This document shows positions 1 through 6,540 of a stretch of 14,095 nt of DNA, piece after piece; positions within the stretch are counted from its first letter, which is position 1; the number at the start of each line of letters is the position of its first letter. This DNA is from Gemmatimonadaceae bacterium (GTDB lineage Bacteria; Gemmatimonadota; Gemmatimonadetes; Gemmatimonadales; Gemmatimonadaceae), in contig JANWKK010000214.1 in assembly GCA_025451425.1 (NCBI GenBank), positions 1 to 14,095 on the forward strand, written 5' to 3'. The notes below the pieces were generated by a model. It searched no databases. It saw nothing but the letters and a program-made list of their open reading frames with translations, and was not told where the DNA came from. Both the position numbers and the translations under genes were made by a program.

Positions 1-608
1 ATGAGGTCGCGGCTCAATTAGCGGGTGGCGCGGCCCAGGGCTTCTCATGCGACGTCGCGAACGTCGATTCGGTGACTCAGCTGGTGGGGGACGTCGAGAA
101 GTCACTCGGCGCTGTCGACATTCTAGTTAACAACGCCGGGCTAACGCGCGACAACCTCTTGATGCGGCTCAAGGACGACGACTGGGATGCTGTCGTCGAC
201 GCCAATCTGCGCGGTGCCTTCGTCGCGATTCGCGCGGCGACGCGTGGCATGATGAAGCGTCGCTGGGGGCGTGTGATCAACATCGCGAGCATCGTCGGCA
301 TTGTCGGCAACAAGGGACAAGCCAACTACGCCGCGAGCAAAGCGGGGCTCATCGGACTCACGAAGTCGGTGGCCAAGGAGTTGGCGTCGCGCAATATCTT
401 GGCTAATGTCGTCGCGCCGGGATTCATCGAGACGGACATGACGGCAGCAATGACGCCCGAGGCGCGTACGACACTATCTCAGCAAATACCACTGGAACGT
501 CTGGGAACGCCCAACGACGTCGCTGGCGTCGTCGGATTCCTTGCTTCGGAATACGCCTCGTACATCACCGGACAAGTATTCGTAGTCGACGGTGGGATGG
601 TCATGTGA
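1..608 (+). CDS. fabG: 3-oxoacyl-[acyl-carrier-protein] reductase FabG, 5' truncated by window edge
   Basis: This is a short-chain dehydrogenase/reductase that reduces 3-oxoacyl-ACP to 3-hydroxyacyl-ACP with NADPH in each cycle of type II fatty acid synthesis. The reading frame (codons from base 3) is open to the left edge, so the GTG at 72 is an internal codon, not the start. About 45 N-terminal residues, including the TGxxxGIG cofactor loop, lie outside. Visible SDR signatures are NNAG at 129-140, the catalytic Ser (codon 288-290, context NIASIVG) and YAASK with catalytic Tyr at 327-329 and Lys at 339-341. The C-terminal part has the GFIETDM segment and ends in the usual [11 protein letters not shown]. 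The ACP gene follows 67 bases downstream and then fabF, the classic fab cluster order, which makes FabG far more likely than another SDR. Confidence 0.95.
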   Translation, partial: EVAAQLAGGAAQGFSCDVANVDSVTQLVGDVEKSLGAVDILVNNAGLTRDNLLMRLKDDDWDAVVDANLRGAFVAIRAATRGMMKRRWGRVINIASIVGIVGNKGQANYAASKAGLIGLTKSVAKELASRNILANVVAPGFIETDMTAAMTPEARTTLSQQIPLERLGTPNDVAGVVGFLASEYASYITGQVFVVDGGMVM

Positions 609-675
609 CATCCCCCTTCATGGCACAGTAGATTTCCCGCAACACCGTCAACCGCAGAGGAGAGGACGCACGCCC

Positions 676-918
676 ATGGCCGACAACAACGCGCAGAAAG
701 TCCGCGATATCATCGAGAAGGAGCTTGGCGTCGAGCGCGAGAAGCTTTCTGACGACGCAAGCTTCATCGAGGACCTCGGTGCGGACAGCCTCGACATCGT
801 GGAGCTGGTGATGGAGTTCGAGAAGGAGTTCAACATTGACATCCCCGATGAGGACGCCGAGAAGCTCCGGACGGTTGGCGACGCGATCAAGTACCTCAAC
901 GACAAGGTCGCGGTCTGA
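676..918 (+). CDS. acpP: Acyl carrier protein
   Basis: This small acidic cytosolic protein carries growing acyl chains on a 4'-phosphopantetheine arm. It has 80 residues, the usual ACP length, with the modification motif DSL at residues 37-39 (Ser38) inside [15 protein letters not shown]. The C-terminal half has the acidic helix-2 and helix-3 pattern ([14 protein letters not shown]). The frame is open further upstream, but the ATG at 676 is chosen because it gives the canonical N-terminus ([13 protein letters not shown]) and follows a purine-rich AGAGGAGAGGA Shine-Dalgarno tract at 656-666. Its TGA stop shares one base with the fabF ATG (TGATG at 916-920), implying translational coupling. Confidence 0.97.
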   Translation: MADNNAQKVRDIIEKELGVEREKLSDDASFIEDLGADSLDIVELVMEFEKEFNIDIPDEDAEKLRTVGDAIKYLNDKVAV

Positions 919-2162
919 TGAAACGTCGGGTCGTCGTCACCGGTCTCGGGGCGATCACGCCTGTCGGCAACGACGTGGCGGCGACCTGGCGCGCGATTAT
1001 CGAGGGCTTGCCCGGAGCGGCACCGATCACGAAGTTCGACGCGTCCAAATTCCCTGTCCGGTTCGCGTGCGAAGTGAAGGGCTTCGATCCGTTACAGTAT
1101 ATGGATCGGAAGGAAGCCAAGCGTGCCGATGCGTACGCGCAGTATGCGCTCGCGGGCTCGGCGCAGGCGATGGCTGACGCGGGGCTCACCGATCCGGGGA
1201 TGTACGATCCCGACCGCGTCGGTGTCATCCTCGGCAGCGGAATCGGTGGTCTCAAGAGCTTCGAGGAGCAGCACGACATCTATCGTGAGCGCGGGCCGAG
1301 CAAGATCAGTCCCTTCTTCATTCCGATGTTCATCGCCGACATCGCTGCGGGCCTGGTTTCGATGCGCTACAACGCGAAAGGTCCGAACTACGCGACGATC
1401 TCAGCGTGCGCGACGAGCGCTCACGCCATCGGCGACGCGTTCCGCACCATTCAGTACGGCGACGCCGATGTCATGATCACCGGCGGATCGGAAGCGACGG
1501 TGACGCCGATGGCGATCGGCGGTTTCGCAAACATGAAAGCGCTCTCCGAGCGAAATGATGTGCCGGAAAAGGCGTCCCGCCCATTCGATCAGACGCGTGA
1601 CGGATTCGTCATGGGTGAAGGCTCCGGTGTCGTCGTGCTCGAGGAGCACGAGCACGCGAAGAAGCGCGGCGCGCACATCTACGCCGAGATCGTCGGCTAT
1701 GGTGCCACGGGCGACGCATATCACCTCACCGCGCCGGCGCCCGACGGCGAAGGCGCGCAGCGCGCGATGAGACGCGCGATGGCCGATGCCAAGCTCAGTG
1801 CCGAGGACATCGACTACATCAACGCCCACGGGACATCGACGCCCGCGAACGATCTGAACGAGACCAAAGCGATCAAAGCCGTCTTCGGAGACGTGGCCGA
1901 CGACGTGAATGTGAGCTCGACCAAGTCAATGACCGGGCACATGCTCGGCGCGGCCGGTGCGGTCGAGTTCATCATTTGTACGCTGGCGGTACGCGATTGT
2001 GTCGTGCCGCCAACGATCAACTACGAGCATCCGGACCCTGAGCTCGACTTGAATTACACGCCCAACCGCGCCGTGCGCCGCGACATCGAAGTCGCCCTGA
2101 GCAACAGCTTCGGCTTCGGCGGCCACAATGTCACGTTGGCGGTCCGGCGCTTCAGAGACTGA
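918..2162 (+). CDS. fabF: Beta-ketoacyl-ACP synthase II
   Basis: FabF condenses malonyl-ACP with acyl-ACP, the elongating step of type II fatty acid synthesis. The protein has 414 residues, standard for FabF. The thiolase-fold catalytic triad is visible: Cys164 in ISACATSAHA, His304 in INAHGTSTPAND and His341 in STKSMTGHMLGAAG, with Lys336 also conserved. The FGFGGHN loop near residues 398-403 carries the gatekeeper Phe400. Cys-His-His rather than Cys-His-Asn makes this a KAS I/II-type elongating enzyme, not FabH. FabF is preferred over FabB because of length and its place directly after acpP. The start ATG overlaps the acpP stop. mqnE follows after 8 bases, so the menaquinone genes may be read from the same transcript. 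Confidence 0.96.
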   Translation: MKRRVVVTGLGAITPVGNDVAATWRAIIEGLPGAAPITKFDASKFPVRFACEVKGFDPLQYMDRKEAKRADAYAQYALAGSAQAMADAGLTDPGMYDPDRVGVILGSGIGGLKSFEEQHDIYRERGPSKISPFFIPMFIADIAAGLVSMRYNAKGPNYATISACATSAHAIGDAFRTIQYGDADVMITGGSEATVTPMAIGGFANMKALSERNDVPEKASRPFDQTRDGFVMGEGSGVVVLEEHEHAKKRGAHIYAEIVGYGATGDAYHLTAPAPDGEGAQRAMRRAMADAKLSAEDIDYINAHGTSTPANDLNETKAIKAVFGDVADDVNVSSTKSMTGHMLGAAGAVEFIICTLAVRDCVVPPTINYEHPDPELDLNYTPNRAVRRDIEVALSNSFGFGGHNVTLAVRRFRD

Positions 2163-2170
2163 GGATTTCG

Positions 2171-3364
2171 ATGCCGGCCGCTGTGACACTCGACCGCAAG
2201 TTGATCAGCGATTCTTCGTTAGGCACGATAGCGGACAAAATCGAGCGAGGCGATCGCCTGACCGCCGAAGACGGCGTCGCGCTGTTCGAATCGCCGGACA
2301 TCGTTGGCATTGGGGCGATGGCGAACGCGGTCAACCGTGCGAAGCACGGCGACCGCGTTTTATTCGCCGCCAACCAGCACATCAATCCGACGAACATTTG
2401 TACGCTGCGCAAGACGTGCGTGTTCTGTTCGTACGCGCGGTTGCCGAAGGAAGACGGCGCATATCGCTACACTCTCGAGCAGGTCCTCGAAGAGGCCGCG
2501 ACGGCGAATAGTACGCTGACGCGTGAGTTTCACATCGTCGGCGGTTTGGATATGAAGGCCGGTCTCGCGTATTACAGCGAAATGTTCCGGGCGCTCAAGT
2601 CCAATTTCCCGCATGTTCACATCAAGGCGCTCACAGCCGTCGAGGTCGCACATATCGCGCGAATCGAGAAAATGAGCGTTCGTGAAACGCTGATCGCGTT
2701 GCGCGAGGCGGGGCTCGACACGATGCCGGGCGGTGGCGCCGAGGTCTTTAGTGCGGGCGTCCGCGCCACGATTGCCGACAAGAAGCTCGCAGGCGAAGAG
2801 TGGATCAACGTGCACCGAGTTGCGCACCAGCTCGGGATCCGCACTAACTGTACGATGCTCTACGGCCACGTCGAGACCTTCGCCGATCGTATGGCGCATC
2901 TCGCCATGTTGCGCGACTTGCAAGACGAGACTGGCGGATTCCTTGCGTACATTCCGCTCGCCTATCATCCGGACAACAACGAGCTCGGACATACGCTACA
3001 TCGCGAAGGAACGGCGACGAGCGGATTCGACGACCTTAAGAATCTCGCCGTGGGCCGGCTCTTCCTCGACAACATCGATCACATGAAGACGCACTGGGTG
3101 ATGGTCACTCCATTCATCTCGCAGACGTCGCTGCACTTCGGCGTCAACGACATGGAGGGGACTATGGTGCGTGAGAAGATCTATCACGAAGCGGGTGCGC
3201 ACACCGCCCAGGCAATGACCTTGGACGCGATCCTCCGTCTTATTCGCCGTGCGGGAAAGATCCCGGCGGAGCGTGATTCGTTCTATCGCGTGTTGCGAAC
3301 ATTCGAGGGCGATCCGTCCCCCGACGGGGCTTCCTCGCACGCCGGCACCACGGTCGCGGCCTGA
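2171..3364 (+). CDS. mqnE: Aminofutalosine synthase MqnE (radical SAM)
   Basis: MqnE adds the adenosyl radical of SAM to 3-[(1-carboxyvinyl)oxy]benzoate to give 6-amino-6-deoxyfutalosine, the second step of the futalosine menaquinone pathway. It has 397 residues. Family features include INPTN ahead of the iron-sulfur cysteines (residues 71-75), HIVGGLDMKAGL (121-132), HIKALTAVEVAHIAR (150-164) and MPGGGAEVF (185-193). The cluster cysteines are Cys77, Cys83 and Cys86, a CX5CX2C spacing; the mqnC product in this window has the normal CX3CX2C. The nucleotide sequence at 2399-2428 reads cleanly in frame, so this looks like a two-residue insertion rather than a frameshift. The ATG has GAGGA at 2161-2165 just upstream. 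The neighbours mqnA and mqnC support the assignment. MqnE versus MqnC is decided by the KALTAVEV and PGGGAEVF segments. Confidence 0.93.
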   Translation: MPAAVTLDRKLISDSSLGTIADKIERGDRLTAEDGVALFESPDIVGIGAMANAVNRAKHGDRVLFAANQHINPTNICTLRKTCVFCSYARLPKEDGAYRYTLEQVLEEAATANSTLTREFHIVGGLDMKAGLAYYSEMFRALKSNFPHVHIKALTAVEVAHIARIEKMSVRETLIALREAGLDTMPGGGAEVFSAGVRATIADKKLAGEEWINVHRVAHQLGIRTNCTMLYGHVETFADRMAHLAMLRDLQDETGGFLAYIPLAYHPDNNELGHTLHREGTATSGFDDLKNLAVGRLFLDNIDHMKTHWVMVTPFISQTSLHFGVNDMEGTMVREKIYHEAGAHTAQAMTLDAILRLIRRAGKIPAERDSFYRVLRTFEGDPSPDGASSHAGTTVAA

Positions 3365-3368
3365 TCCG

Positions 3369-4229
3369 ATGCCTAACGACCGCCTACGCGTCGGACGGAT
3401 TCCATACATCAACTGCTACCCGGTGTACGGTGCCATCGATCGCGGTGACGTTCGCCTTCAGGCGGCACTGATTGACGGCGTTCCGACGGAGCTCAACCGA
3501 CAGATGGCGGCTGGCACTCTTGATGTCAGTGTCGTCTCCGCCGTCGAATACGCCCGCGAGGCCAAGCGCTACGTGCTGCTCCCGGATCTCGCGATCTCCT
3601 GCGACGGACCGGTCCGAAGCGTCCTTCTGTTCTCGAAGCGGCCGGCACCGGACCTGGATGGCTGCCGCGTACTCGTGAGCCGCAGCTCGATGACGAGCGT
3701 GGCGCTCCTCGAGCTCCTCTTCGAACACGTGTGGGACGCGCGGCCACAGTTTGTGCCGGCAAACGCCGAGCTCACCGATGTCGAAGGGTTTGGCAATGAC
3801 GAGCACGATGCACGCCTCGTCATTGGCGACGCGGCGCTGCTCCTCGGCTCGCGCCTCCGCGCTCATCGTCGGGTGCCCGCTGGCTATCAGCACGCGTACG
3901 ATCTTGGCGAGGAATGGAAGCGCTGGACGGGGCTTCCGTTCGTCTTCGCCGTCTGGGTCGCACAACGCGCGACACCGGTCGCCGAGGCGTTAGGCGTGCA
4001 CGCGACGTTGATCGAGTCTCGCAACTGGGGACTCGAGCACCTCGAGGTACTCGCCGAGCAGGCCTTCGCAGCGACCGGCGTCGACCGACCCAGCTGCCTC
4101 GAGTATCTGTCAGGTCTCGACTACGGGCTGTCGTATCACCACCTCGCTGGCCTCACCGAATTCTTCCGCCGCCTCGTCCTTGCCGGCCGTGTGCCCAATG
4201 GCTCACTCGCGTTTCTGCCGGCGGCGTAA
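3369..4229 (+). CDS. mqnA: Chorismate dehydratase MqnA
   Basis: MqnA removes water from chorismate to form 3-[(1-carboxyvinyl)oxy]benzoate, the substrate of MqnE and the entry to the futalosine pathway. The 286-residue protein has the family N-terminus VGRIPYINCYPVY (residues 8-20), then IDGVPTELNRQMAAGTLDVS (35-54), YVLLPDLAISCDGPVRSVLLFS (split here as 68-78 and 79-89) and SRSSMTSVALLELL (104-117), consistent with a periplasmic-binding-protein-like fold without an export signal. The frame is open upstream into mqnE, but the ATG at 3369 lies 4 bases after the mqnE stop and starts directly at the conserved N-terminus. Close packing with mqnE and mqnC indicates one operon. Three consecutive pathway enzymes make the call secure. 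Confidence 0.94.
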   Translation: MPNDRLRVGRIPYINCYPVYGAIDRGDVRLQAALIDGVPTELNRQMAAGTLDVSVVSAVEYAREAKRYVLLPDLAISCDGPVRSVLLFSKRPAPDLDGCRVLVSRSSMTSVALLELLFEHVWDARPQFVPANAELTDVEGFGNDEHDARLVIGDAALLLGSRLRAHRRVPAGYQHAYDLGEEWKRWTGLPFVFAVWVAQRATPVAEALGVHATLIESRNWGLEHLEVLAEQAFAATGVDRPSCLEYLSGLDYGLSYHHLAGLTEFFRRLVLAGRVPNGSLAFLPAA

Positions 4230-4237
4230 CGGTCCCT

Positions 4238-4265
4238 ACTCGTCACTGGCCACTCACCACTCGCC
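4238..4265 (+). repeat. Heptanucleotide tandem repeat (4 imperfect copies) before mqnC
   Basis: Four adjacent 7-base units occupy most of the 39-base mqnA-mqnC gap: ACTCGTC (4238-4244), ACTGGCC (4245-4251), ACTCACC (4252-4258) and ACTCGCC (4259-4265). They end three bases before the mqnC ATG. The units displace any recognisable Shine-Dalgarno sequence. A related array of ACGCNNS units lies inside kdsA at 12590-12617. The period is not a codon multiple, so the repetition is a DNA-level or RNA-level property. Its function is unknown. Confidence 0.7.
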
Positions 4266-4268
4266 ACC

Positions 4269-5309
4269 ATGACGGAACTTCTCGACTTCTACACCAATGC
4301 GCCGCTCCTCGAGCTCGGCGCTGAGGCAGACCGCGTTAGGCGCGAGAGGCATCCGCACAACGTCGTCACCTTCATCGTCGACCGCAACATCAACTACACG
4401 AATGTCTGCGTCGCGGATTGCGGCTTCTGCGCCTTCTATCGTCGGCCAAAGCACACCGAAGGTTGGACGCTGTCATACGAGGACATCGGCAAGAAGATCG
4501 ACGAAGCGAAGGAGCTCGGCGCCGTCCAGATCCTGATGCAGGGCGGGCACAACCCGTACATTCCGTTCGAGTGGTATCTGGACCTGCTCAAGTACATCAA
4601 GACCTACCATTCGATCCACATCCACGGCTTCAGTCCATCGGAGATCGACTTCTTCGCGAAGACCTTCCGCATGGACGCGCGCGACGTCATTTCCGAGCTG
4701 CAGAAAGCGGGTCTCGATTCGATACCGGGCGGGGGCGGCGAAATCCTCGTGCAGCGCGTGCGCGATCTCGTCGCCAAGAAGAAGGCGGGCGCCGATCGAT
4801 GGTTGGAAATAATGGAACTCGCTCACGAAGCCGGCATGAAAACCTCGGTGACGATGATGTACGGAATCGGTGAGACGCTTGCCGAGCGCCTCGAACATCT
4901 CGAACGCGTGCGCGAGGTCCAGGCGCGTACAGGCGGCTTCACGGCGTTCATTTGCTGGCCGCTCCAGCCTGAGAATACGCCATCGATGCGCAATCAACCG
5001 AAGACCGACGCCATCGATTATCTCCGAACGATTGCGATCGCCCGCATCGTCCTCGACAATGTTCCGAATCTCCAGGCGAGCTGGGTGACGATGGGGATGA
5101 AGATCGGGCAGCTGGCCTTGCGCTTCGGCTGCAATGATTTTGGGTCGCTCATGATCGAGGAGAACGTCGTCTCCGCGGCAAACACAACGTACCGCACGAC
5201 GACGGATGAGATGGAGCGCCTGATTCGCGATGCGGGCTTCACTCCCGCGCGTCGTCGCCAAGACTACTCGATCATCCGCGAGACCGAGCCAACAGGGGCT
5301 GCAGCCTGA
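4269..5309 (+). CDS. mqnC: Cyclic dehypoxanthinyl futalosine synthase MqnC (radical SAM)
   Basis: MqnC cyclises dehypoxanthine futalosine to its cyclic form, a later step of the futalosine menaquinone route that uses a SAM-derived radical. The protein has 346 residues. INYTNVCVADCGFCAFYR holds the canonical CX3CX2C cluster ligands Cys47, Cys51 and Cys54. Other MqnC hallmarks are VTFIVDRNINYTN (33-45), QILMQGGHNPYIPFEWY, HIHGFSPSEI and SIPGGGGEIL. The C-terminal region has ASWVTMGMKIGQLALRFGCND. The ATG at 4269 is the first in the frame and gives the expected N-terminus, but no Shine-Dalgarno is visible because the heptamer repeat fills the upstream gap. The hydrolase and carboxylase steps (MqnB, MqnD and later enzymes) are not encoded in this window. 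Confidence 0.94.
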   Translation: MTELLDFYTNAPLLELGAEADRVRRERHPHNVVTFIVDRNINYTNVCVADCGFCAFYRRPKHTEGWTLSYEDIGKKIDEAKELGAVQILMQGGHNPYIPFEWYLDLLKYIKTYHSIHIHGFSPSEIDFFAKTFRMDARDVISELQKAGLDSIPGGGGEILVQRVRDLVAKKKAGADRWLEIMELAHEAGMKTSVTMMYGIGETLAERLEHLERVREVQARTGGFTAFICWPLQPENTPSMRNQPKTDAIDYLRTIAIARIVLDNVPNLQASWVTMGMKIGQLALRFGCNDFGSLMIEENVVSAANTTYRTTTDEMERLIRDAGFTPARRRQDYSIIRETEPTGAAA

Positions 5310-5370
5310 TGCTTCGCCGGGCGGGAGGAGCGGCAGCGCGCCCACCGCGCGCGCAACTCCAAGTAAGCTT

Positions 5371-5392
5371 GCTCCTAGCGTCAGCGAGGAGC
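5371..5392 (+). promoter_or_regulatory. Hairpin sequestering a Shine-Dalgarno sequence upstream of ispF
   Basis: GCTCCT (5371-5376) is the exact complement of AGGAGC (5387-5392). Inside, an A-G mismatch is followed by GC/GC pairs closing a GTCA tetraloop. The 3' arm overlaps GAGGAG (5386-5391), which sits 10 bases before the ATG of the small leader ORF at 5402. If formed in the mRNA, the helix would mask that ribosome binding site. The pairing is seen directly; a regulatory role is inference. No U-tract follows, so it is unlikely to be a terminator. Confidence 0.45.
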
Positions 5393-5401
5393 GCGAAGCG
5401 G

Positions 5402-5437
5402 ATGTCAACGCGGATGCACATTGCGCAATCGCGATGA
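5402..5437 (+). CDS. Possible 11-codon leader ORF overlapping the ispF start
   Basis: ATG at 5402 opens a short frame encoding MSTRMHIAQSR and stops at TGA 5435-5437. That stop overlaps the ispF ATG (5434-5436) as ATGA, the same coupling geometry used at kdsA/kdsC and kdsC/kdsD in this window. GAGGAG at 5386-5391 is a good Shine-Dalgarno candidate for it, whereas ispF itself has none. The ORF runs through the 5' arm and loop of the large hairpin at 5402-5453, so a translating ribosome would melt that structure. The peptide shows no amino acid bias that would suggest a sensed metabolite. It may be a translated leader or simply chance; there is no homology evidence. Confidence 0.35.
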   Translation: MSTRMHIAQSR

Positions 5438-5453
5438 GCATCCGCGTTGGCAT
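5402..5453 (+). promoter_or_regulatory. Long hairpin enclosing the ispF start codon
   Basis: Bases 5402-5417 (ATGTCAACGCGGATGC) pair with 5438-5453 (GCATCCGCGTTGGCAT) over 16 positions with one G-U wobble. After a single A-A mismatch (5418/5437) pairing continues over 7 positions (5419-5425 with 5430-5436, one wobble), closing a CAAT loop at 5426-5429. The ispF ATG (5434-5436) and codons 2 to 6 are in the 3' arm. This is by far the longest near-perfect inverted repeat I found in a non-coding stretch here. In mRNA it should strongly block initiation at ispF unless opened. There is no U-tract, so a terminator is unlikely. A regulatory or coupling role is inferred. Confidence 0.65.
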
Positions 5454-5925
5454 TGGTTATGACTCCCACCGATTTGGCGACGGCGGACCACTCAAGCTTG
5501 GCGGCGTCGACATCGCGTTCGACAAGCACCTCGTTGGGCATTCCGACGGTGACGCCATCGCCCACGCCGTCACCGACGCCATTCTGGGTGCCATCGGTGC
5601 GGGCGACATCGGTGAGCTTTTTTCCGATCGCGATACCGCCAATCGCGGCCGTGACTCGCTCGAGATGCTGAGCGTCGCTGTCGGTCGTGTACACGGCGCC
5701 GGCCATCGCGTCTTGCAGGTCGACGTCACCGTAGTCGCCGAAGCGCCGCGACTCGCGCCTTATCGTGAGGCAATGCGAACGGAGCTCGCGCGCATGCTTC
5801 GCATTGCTCCGTCAGCGGTCAGCGTCAAAGGAAAGACCAACGAAGGTATGGGTTGGATCGGCCGCGGCGAAGGGATCGCTTGCATCGCCGTCGCGTCCCT
5901 CGAGCCTAACGAGAAAGAGCGATAG
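5434..5925 (+). CDS. ispF: 2-C-methyl-D-erythritol 2,4-cyclodiphosphate synthase
   Basis: IspF converts CDP-ME 2-phosphate to MEcPP with release of CMP in the MEP isoprenoid pathway; it works as a trimer with zinc at the active site. The protein has 163 residues, a typical length. Zinc ligands are visible as Asp10 and His12 in GYDSHRF and His44 in IAHAVTDA; GHSDGD (35-40) and GDIGELF (57-63) are also family motifs. The C-terminal KGKTNEGMGWIGRGEGIACI (133-151) is the nucleotide-site region. The frame is open upstream to 5230, but the ATG at 5434 begins exactly at the conserved N-terminus and no other start lies near. It has no Shine-Dalgarno of its own and is embedded in a strong hairpin (5402-5453). 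dedA follows after 3 bases. Products feed menaquinone and undecaprenyl chains, matching the flanking genes. Confidence 0.95.
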   Translation: MSIRVGIGYDSHRFGDGGPLKLGGVDIAFDKHLVGHSDGDAIAHAVTDAILGAIGAGDIGELFSDRDTANRGRDSLEMLSVAVGRVHGAGHRVLQVDVTVVAEAPRLAPYREAMRTELARMLRIAPSAVSVKGKTNEGMGWIGRGEGIACIAVASLEPNEKER

Positions 5926-5928
5926 CGA

Positions 5929-6540
5929 GTGGATTCGTTCATCGCGTGGCTCACGTCGGTGCCGATCGGTACCCTCTATGCCGCGCTCGCCGTCGTCGCG
6001 GCGATCGAGAATATCTTCCCGCCGATACCTGCCGACACCGTCGTGGCGCTCGGAAGCTTCCTCGCCGCCCGCGGGCGTGGCAGCGTGGAGGCGGCGTTTC
6101 TCGCCACGTGGTCGGGGAACGTCACGAGCGCGATGATCATGTATGCCGTTGGCCGCCGCTATGGCGCCGAGCGGCTCGAGCGTCGCTTTCTGGGCGATCG
6201 AGGAGCCCAGGCCCAGCAGCGCCTCGAAAGATTGTACGGTCGGTACGGTGTGATCGCGCTCTTCGCGAGCCGATGCATTCCCGGCGTGCGCGCGATCGTT
6301 CCGCCTTTCGCGGGAGCCCTCCGCGTTCCGCCACTGCGCGCTGGACTCGCCATCGGCGCTGCTTCGGCGATCTGGTACGGAACCGTGAGTTATCTTGGAT
6401 TCACCCTCGGCGGCAACTGGCCGCGCGTCCAGCGCTTGATCACAGATTATGGACGCGTGCTCGCGATCGCGGCCGCCGTTTTGTTACTCGTCGGCATGAT
6501 GATATGGCGGACTCGCAGCAGAAAGGTGAGCGAACACTGA
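5929..6540 (+). CDS. DedA-family (VTT domain) membrane protein
   Basis: This 203-residue integral membrane protein belongs to the DedA/SNARE-associated family, whose members include undecaprenyl-phosphate and other lipid translocases. Family marks are an N-terminal hydrophobic segment (about 13-28) followed by ENIFPPIPADTVVALGSFLA (27-46), a glycine and polar re-entrant-like stretch (TWSGNVTSAMIMYAVGRRYG, 60-79) and FASRCIPGVRAIVPPFAGAL (112-131), matching the conserved F-x-x-R-x-x-P-G-x-R core. Further membrane segments lie at about 138-160 and 177-193, followed by a basic cytoplasmic tail. The GTG start at 5929 is 3 bases after the ispF stop; only a weak purine stretch precedes it. The last 37 bases overlap the proposed start of the recombinase gene. 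The exact lipid substrate cannot be read from sequence. Confidence 0.88.
   Translation: MDSFIAWLTSVPIGTLYAALAVVAAIENIFPPIPADTVVALGSFLAARGRGSVEAAFLATWSGNVTSAMIMYAVGRRYGAERLERRFLGDRGAQAQQRLERLYGRYGVIALFASRCIPGVRAIVPPFAGALRVPPLRAGLAIGAASAIWYGTVSYLGFTLGGNWPRVQRLITDYGRVLAIAAAVLLLVGMMIWRTRSRKVSEH

Noticed and set aside
4238..4265. CRISPR-like array
   Set aside because: The units are 7 bases and contiguous with no spacers, and no cas genes are present.
5319..5343. GGGCG/CGCCC inverted repeat after the mqnC stop as a terminator
   Set aside because: Only 5 base pairs around a 15-base loop and no T-run; such pairs are common in GC-rich sequence.
5230..5433. Upstream in-frame extension of ispF into mqnC
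   Set aside because: The first 68 residues have low-complexity composition and IspF homology starts exactly at the ATG at 5434.
4473..5453. Antisense open frame (326 codons) over mqnC and the ispF leader
   Set aside because: It mirrors mqnC codons and lacks a ribosome site or recognisable motifs; treated as a shadow of the real gene.
5946..6503. N-terminal extension of the recombinase frame across dedA
   Set aside because: The extension is Arg-rich out-of-frame translation of dedA; the Xer core-binding domain begins only after 6540.
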